Below are positions 59,489 to 64,000 of a DNA stretch of 64,000 nt, one piece after another. The stretch spans positions 26,627,906-26,691,905 of the forward strand of contig CM038221.1 in the NCBI GenBank assembly GCA_021442155.1, in the 5' to 3' direction. The stretch comes from Cymbidium sinense (Eukaryota; Streptophyta; Magnoliopsida; Asparagales; Orchidaceae). The position numbers and the translations under genes were made by a program. Positions within the stretch are counted from its first letter, which is position 1, and every line of letters starts with the position of its first letter. Below the pieces are notes generated by a model, which saw nothing but the letters and a program-made list of their open reading frames with translations, did no database searches and had not been told where the DNA came from.

Positions 59489-60304
59489 ATCAAAGATGTG
59501 TAGTGCAATTGAACTAGTTAAGCTTAGTATAATTCAAGTTTATAATGATCCACATTTCACAAATAAATTCTATGCTAATTTGAAAGTAAGTATTGTAAAT
59601 AAAAGTTTTAATGGATCATACATCGGTGTTTTTATTTAACTATGAAGAATTAGTTAGCTTGTTTTAAGTGTAATGAGATAAGAGAAAGATACAATAGATT
59701 TGAGCAAATCAATTGAAATTCAGCCACAAGTTTGTTATGCCCTCTTGAATTTGAAATATGATTGCAACAAAAAAACTAAAATCAATTGAAATTCTAAACC
59801 TTGGTACATTTTCAATTAGCTATCATTCATTGGTTGACCCACAAAACATTTGTAAGTCAGATAATGACATTGTATTATATGTTAGTTCAAAAACGTTATG
59901 TTGGCCAATCAACAAAGAGTTCTTCATTATGTTTGTTGTCTAAAAAGGTTTGTTGACCAGCTCATATTCATCTATTTGAGATTGCATTAATGCTACAAGT
60001 ATCAATGAAATATATATTGCCTCAAAAAAATATTCTTATGATTGCATCAATACAATTTATAAAGTATGAAAATAACTCCATATATTGATCTATATTTTTA
60101 AGGTAGAGTTTCTAAATGATCTCTTTGTTAGAAAGAAGGGTTGAAAAGAAGCAACACTGACTAATGAGGGGAATTCAAGGGGAGTAGGGTCGGTAAGAAA
60201 GGAATATTGGGAAAGGTGATGTGAGGTGATAGACTTGGAGGAAATTAAATGAGGAGCAATGGTGATAATTATGGGGACTTATGATGGAGTTATACAATTC
60301 CAAA
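59489..60304. other. AT-rich flank, no gene recognised
   Basis: No TE terminus or long coding frame. The first about 97 bases can continue a short reading frame from before element B (see findings) and end in a splice-donor-like AAA|GTAAGTATT at 59586. The 61-codon frame at 59758-59943 matches nothing recognised. Confidence 0.45.
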
Positions 60305-60309
60305 TTAGT
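60305..60309. other. Target-site duplication of solo LTR, left (TTAGT)
   Basis: Identical to TTAGT at 61093-61097. Confidence 0.6.
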
Positions 60310-61092
60310 TGTAATGTCCCACATTAAAGTAACATAAGGAGCAATTGGAGCACATGAAGGTTCAGTCACAAGTATCCAAGGAAGAAAACTTAAAGCTAAG
60401 CATGAAGGTCCAATTATAAGGAATGAGTTGAAGATAGGAAAATAATGAGATTTTTTTTTTGCATTTTTGTGAAATTGCATTATGTAATGTATTTGTGCTG
60501 AAACTCATGTGTTATTATTAATTATGTGGGTTATATGTAATGTGGAGGAATTAATTCAAAGAATTATAATTAATTTAAAAGAGGGCTCGTCATTGAGGGA
60601 GGAGTTGGTGATAGTTATATAACCACCCTCCCAAGTCCAAACTATTTCCTTTCTTTCTCCTTTGTTTGAGGTTCAAACATAAAAAAAAACCTTGTATATG
60701 GACATATAAAAACCTATTATTTTAGTGGAGTGAAGTATATATTATTTTGAATCAAAGTTGGAGTGAATCAACATTTTGGTGAGACTAGGTGTAGACCAAA
60801 CAAGAAGAGAAAGGTTTGGCAATCACCCTTGCAAATCACTTTGGTGAGTTATTGGATTTTATTTGTGTATATTTGTTGTGATCTTTTACTAAGAATTATT
60901 CTTCTATTTTGTCACAATTCGAGAAGAATTTTACTCCATAAGATTCTCACAAATACCCACTTGAAATTTACTATAAAGGTTGTTGGTTTTTTCTTTGTTC
61001 ATGTAGATCTAGTCTAAGTCATCATAGAATTTGGTGATCCAAATCCTCTCTTAATCAAGAAAAACTATATAAAAATCATTCCCTCATCAGCA
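60310..61092 (+). mobile_element. Probable solo LTR, 783 bp
   Basis: Begins TGTAATGTCCCACATTAAAG and ends CCCTCATCAGCA, flanked by identical 5-bp TTAGT. A TATA box (GTTATATAACC) lies near 60616, followed by a CT-rich start region, and the downstream part resembles the R-U5 of plant copia LTRs (GGTGAGACTAGGTGTAGACC near 60778). There is no internal region and no second copy nearby, so it would have formed by LTR-LTR recombination. The open frames 60175-60480 and 60763-61017 are within it and not genes. The family is not certain. Confidence 0.6.
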
Positions 61093-61097
61093 TTAGT

Positions 61098-61330
61098 TTT
61101 CCTCTACTAAACCCCATCTTCCAATTATATATTGAAGTTTATTAAACCCTCATCAGATTGGGTTGAAATCTAAGGTTGGTGGCTCTAGTTGAAACAAATC
61201 CTTAACTCTTCTCTTAATTTAATTCCAAAGTCATATCACTATTTTAAGACTCTTGGGAATAGTTCCAAAGCATATTTGACCTCCAATTGAAGGTTTACCC
61301 ACTAGTCACATCACATATATTTCTTTCTTT

Positions 61331-61370
<40 letters not shown>

Positions 61371-62676
61371 TCTATAATAAAAATATCTATTTTGCAATGG
61401 GTTGCTATGATAGAGAAAAAAATAATAAATTATATCAACAAATAACAAAAGTCACAAATACACTAAATATTTGTGATAGAATCTTATTCATCATAATTTT
61501 TCATTAAAAAGCTTACTATTTTTTTAAAATGATTAATATATTCCTTCAATATAACTATCATAAATTTTATATTTTAAAAATCATTAATGCTTATGGCAGA
61601 TCATTATCTAAGTGGTTGTCAAACTTTTTTGAGATGAACAACCTCAATAGACATTTTTTGAGAGCTTTGCTTTTAAACTAAAATATTTTTACTTAAATTA
61701 TTTTATCCTTGTGTACAATGTATGCAACTTCTACGATTTAAATATATTTAAGGAATACATCTTCATGCTTTAATCTAAAAAATTTGACCTTAGCAAAAGG
61801 TACATCATTAGTGATGCAAAACACAGATTTGCTTCATCTTCTAAATTTATCTGATTTAAGGATATGTTGAGGAAGAATGCCTACATGCATAAATCTTCTC
61901 TTGAAGAATCCTCATGGTTAGGTCCATCAATGCATCAATGCTTGGTGGTGCATATGAGTTCTCTAGGTAAGTTTTATTTACACATTAGAAATTCAAATAA
62001 ATCTTCTATTTTTCATTAAAGTATCTCATCTATTGACATTTGAAATCATATTTTTATTTTGGATTTCCTAAATGAATTCAATATCAAAATATTTGATTTC
62101 TTCCTCTTTGACATCCTTGGCATGTAACATTCAAATCTATTATAGGCATCTTGAAAGGTTCCTAAGAAAAAACATAAAAGAAATTTCAAGTAAAGTCCTT
62201 GATAATATTGTAAGTTTATCCCTTATTGTTTTCTTTAAAAAAATATTATGAGCATTATAAGAGGAAACCAATCAAACTATTAATATTAATAAATGAGAAG
62301 ATATTTTGTTTTGGAATAAATTTGAATATAAATTGTTGATTCTAAAAATTGAATTGTATCTTTGCATTGAATGCATGTTAGTTATGATTTGTCTAAGTAG
62401 ATGCAATTTGCTCATGATACATCTAAATGTAAGAGAAGCAATCCTAGTGGATTTGGTATCTTCATGTTGATTTATGAGCTTTAAATTGAAATATGTTTGA
62501 ATAGAGCATTTATAATATTAAATCATCAATATGTCCTATTTAATTCATTGATTTGGTCATACATGTACAAATTCTAATTTAATTCACATTGACATATTTA
62601 TTAAATGTGTTCAAAGTCTGATTAGACCCAATGATTAGTTTAATTTTTTTTACATTAGTGTCAACCTAATTCAATA
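61098..62676. other. AT-rich sequence, nothing recognised except a microsatellite
   Basis: No open frame over 60 codons, no TE ends and no RNA gene seen. It contains a (CT)16 tract at 61337-61368. Confidence 0.5.
61337..61368. repeat. (CT)16 microsatellite
   Basis: Uninterrupted CT dinucleotides preceded by TTTCCCTCCCT. Confidence 0.95.
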
Positions 62677-63115
62677 TTGAGGTGTCGAAAAAGGACTTGA
62701 CCCGACACTTCAACTTGACTCAAGAAATTCAAGTTTGAGTATACTCGATTAGTGTTCAAGTCGAGTTAGAGTCATAAGACTTGACTTGATTATTCTTTGT
62801 GTTAAGTTTGTGTTGACACAAATGAGCTGAAGTTAATTGAAATATGATTTGATTATTATTTTGGGTCCAGGTTAGGCAAGTTCAAGATAGATTAATTGAG
62901 TTAAATAGGTAATGTTTGGGTTAATTAGATTGTTTTGATTCAATAAAAAATATGATCCACTTAATAAATAGATTAAATAGTTCAAAGGTTGGTTCAGGTC
63001 GGATCATACTAGGGTCAAAACTTTCTCGTATAATAAATGAGTTGAATTTGGACAGATATAATTGGGCCAAGTCAACTTTTGGTCAAAGTCGAACCCAATT
63101 AGTCAACAACCCCTA
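62677..63115. mobile_element. Possible decayed hAT-type MITE
   Basis: Starts TTGAGGTGTCGAAAAAGG...GACCCGACAC and ends GTCAACAACCCCTA, similar in style to the MITE at 45159 (GGGTGTC...GACACCCCTA; many GACCC and GGTC words). The TIRs are poor and no 8-bp duplication was found (TTCAATAT against ATACAAGG), so this is only a candidate. Confidence 0.35.
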
Positions 63116-64000
63116 ATACAAGGTGAACATGATTACCAAACTTGTATGTCATAAATCAAAATAATCATACAATGTTAAAAGATATAAGTTATTAATGACA
63201 AAAAGAGGAATATGCTTATTAAAGAGTCTTTGTGTTTCCCAAATTCATCAAAAAAATTTAAGATCTAATTAGGTTGCTTGTACTTGACCTAAATCATATA
63301 GATTTTGATTGAAACTCAAATTTTTTTTTATGTAAGTTTAAGTTGAATTATCAAGTTAGATCTCTAGTATTGACACTCTTACTTATAATATTGTTTTCAT
63401 AGTTTTGAATATATGTTTACATAATTATTTTGATTAATTATTTTATTTGGATATTTATTATATTGGATAAAAAAATATTATCAAATTATTAGTTTGTGAA
63501 ATAATTAATACCACTAGGTGTTATAAATGTTTAATTTGTTATGATAGACATGGAATAATAAATTAATTATTTGCATATTTATATCTAATTTGATTTCAAT
63601 TATGATCATTAAGTTTTATCATGATTTAATCATAGTGACATAGAATAATATAATTTAATCAATAATTTAATTAGGATGCTTATAGATTCATTAACTTTCA
63701 ACTAAGATAAGTATATAATTAAAATTAATAAGATATCATTAGTTTGCTAAAATGAATTAGCAATTATTTATTTGATTAGGATTATTGAGATTTTATCACT
63801 TGGTCAAACTATTTAGCAATGAACTAACTTGGCAAAATACCAAATCAAGAAATAATTATTGGCAACTAACTAATTTCCAACAAATAAATGAAGAACTAAT
63901 TATAAATTTAATTATGATGGTTAAGATTTGTGGTAGAGATGTGATGTTTATTTTTGGGATGAAGACACCACACAGATCTTAGGGGATGCTTATTGAAGTG
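63116..64000. other. AT-rich sequence, nothing recognised
   Basis: Very AT-rich with no TE terminus. The 65-codon frame at 63785-63982 has no recognisable features. Confidence 0.5.

Noticed and set aside
59758..59943. 61-codon frame in the right flank as a small gene
   Set aside because: No recognised motif, AT-rich codons, and length within chance expectation.
62657..63385. A longer TIR element using TTAGTGTCAA and TTGACACTCTTA as ends
   Set aside because: The flanking 8 bases do not match and the interior does not support one unit; a shorter candidate at 62677-63115 was kept with low confidence.
1..64000. tRNA, rRNA, CRISPR, bacterial operons or organelle DNA
   Set aside because: No cloverleaf with A/B boxes, rRNA-like or spacer-repeat patterns were noticed; the content is plant nuclear TEs.

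Overview
This is a stretch of plant nuclear DNA, almost certainly from an angiosperm. It carries no intact cellular gene. About 90% of it is nested LTR retrotransposons of three plant Ty3/gypsy lineages (Tat, Tekay/Del-type chromovirus, Reina-type chromovirus), all broken by stop codons and frameshifts. This is the pattern of old, silenced heterochromatin in a repeat-rich plant genome. The species cannot be named from the sequence alone.

Layout. 1-13826: the 5' end of a Tat-lineage element on the minus strand (called A' here), running off the left edge. It has gag remnants, a primer binding site and a roughly 4.2-kb 5' LTR, and that LTR is split by a complete Reina-type chromovirus (element C, 7277-13247, perfect TSD TAGTA). 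13827-14558: about 0.7 kb of non-TE-looking DNA. 14559-59483: a Tekay/Del-type chromovirus (element B, plus strand, perfect TSD GGTTT). Its integrase is cut in frame at 21080/57036 by a very large Tat element (A, minus strand, 21081-57035). A itself carries two copies of a long non-coding LTR of another Tat-like family: D1 (36500-43490, plus) and D2 (44706-53012, minus). They lie in opposite orientation around a piece of A's gag. D2 in turn holds a 364-bp hAT-type MITE (45159-45522). 59489-64000: AT-rich flank with a probable 783-bp solo LTR (60310-61092, TSD TTAGT), a CT microsatellite and a possible second hAT MITE.

The insertion order is readable: flank <- B <- A <- D2 <- MITE, with D1 also inside A, and separately A' <- C. 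Most junctions were resolved by terminal TG...CA, primer binding sites, polypurine tracts and target-site duplications.

The most interesting parts are these. (1) A gene in A antisense to the retrotransposon, between its pol and 3' LTR. It encodes a plant-mobile-domain-like protein and appears to have its own TATA box and leader exon inside the 3' LTR, spliced to an AG four bases before its ATG. (2) The roughly 7-kb inverted repeat made by D1/D2, a possible source of long double-stranded RNA. (3) The D LTR itself: about 8.3 kb, non-coding, packed with TTGAC/GGTCAA (W-box-like) motifs, with a conserved 15-bp-arm hairpin and an exact 180-bp tandem array. (4) Catalytic residues of protease and integrase lost in separate elements, mostly through G:C-to-A:T transitions.
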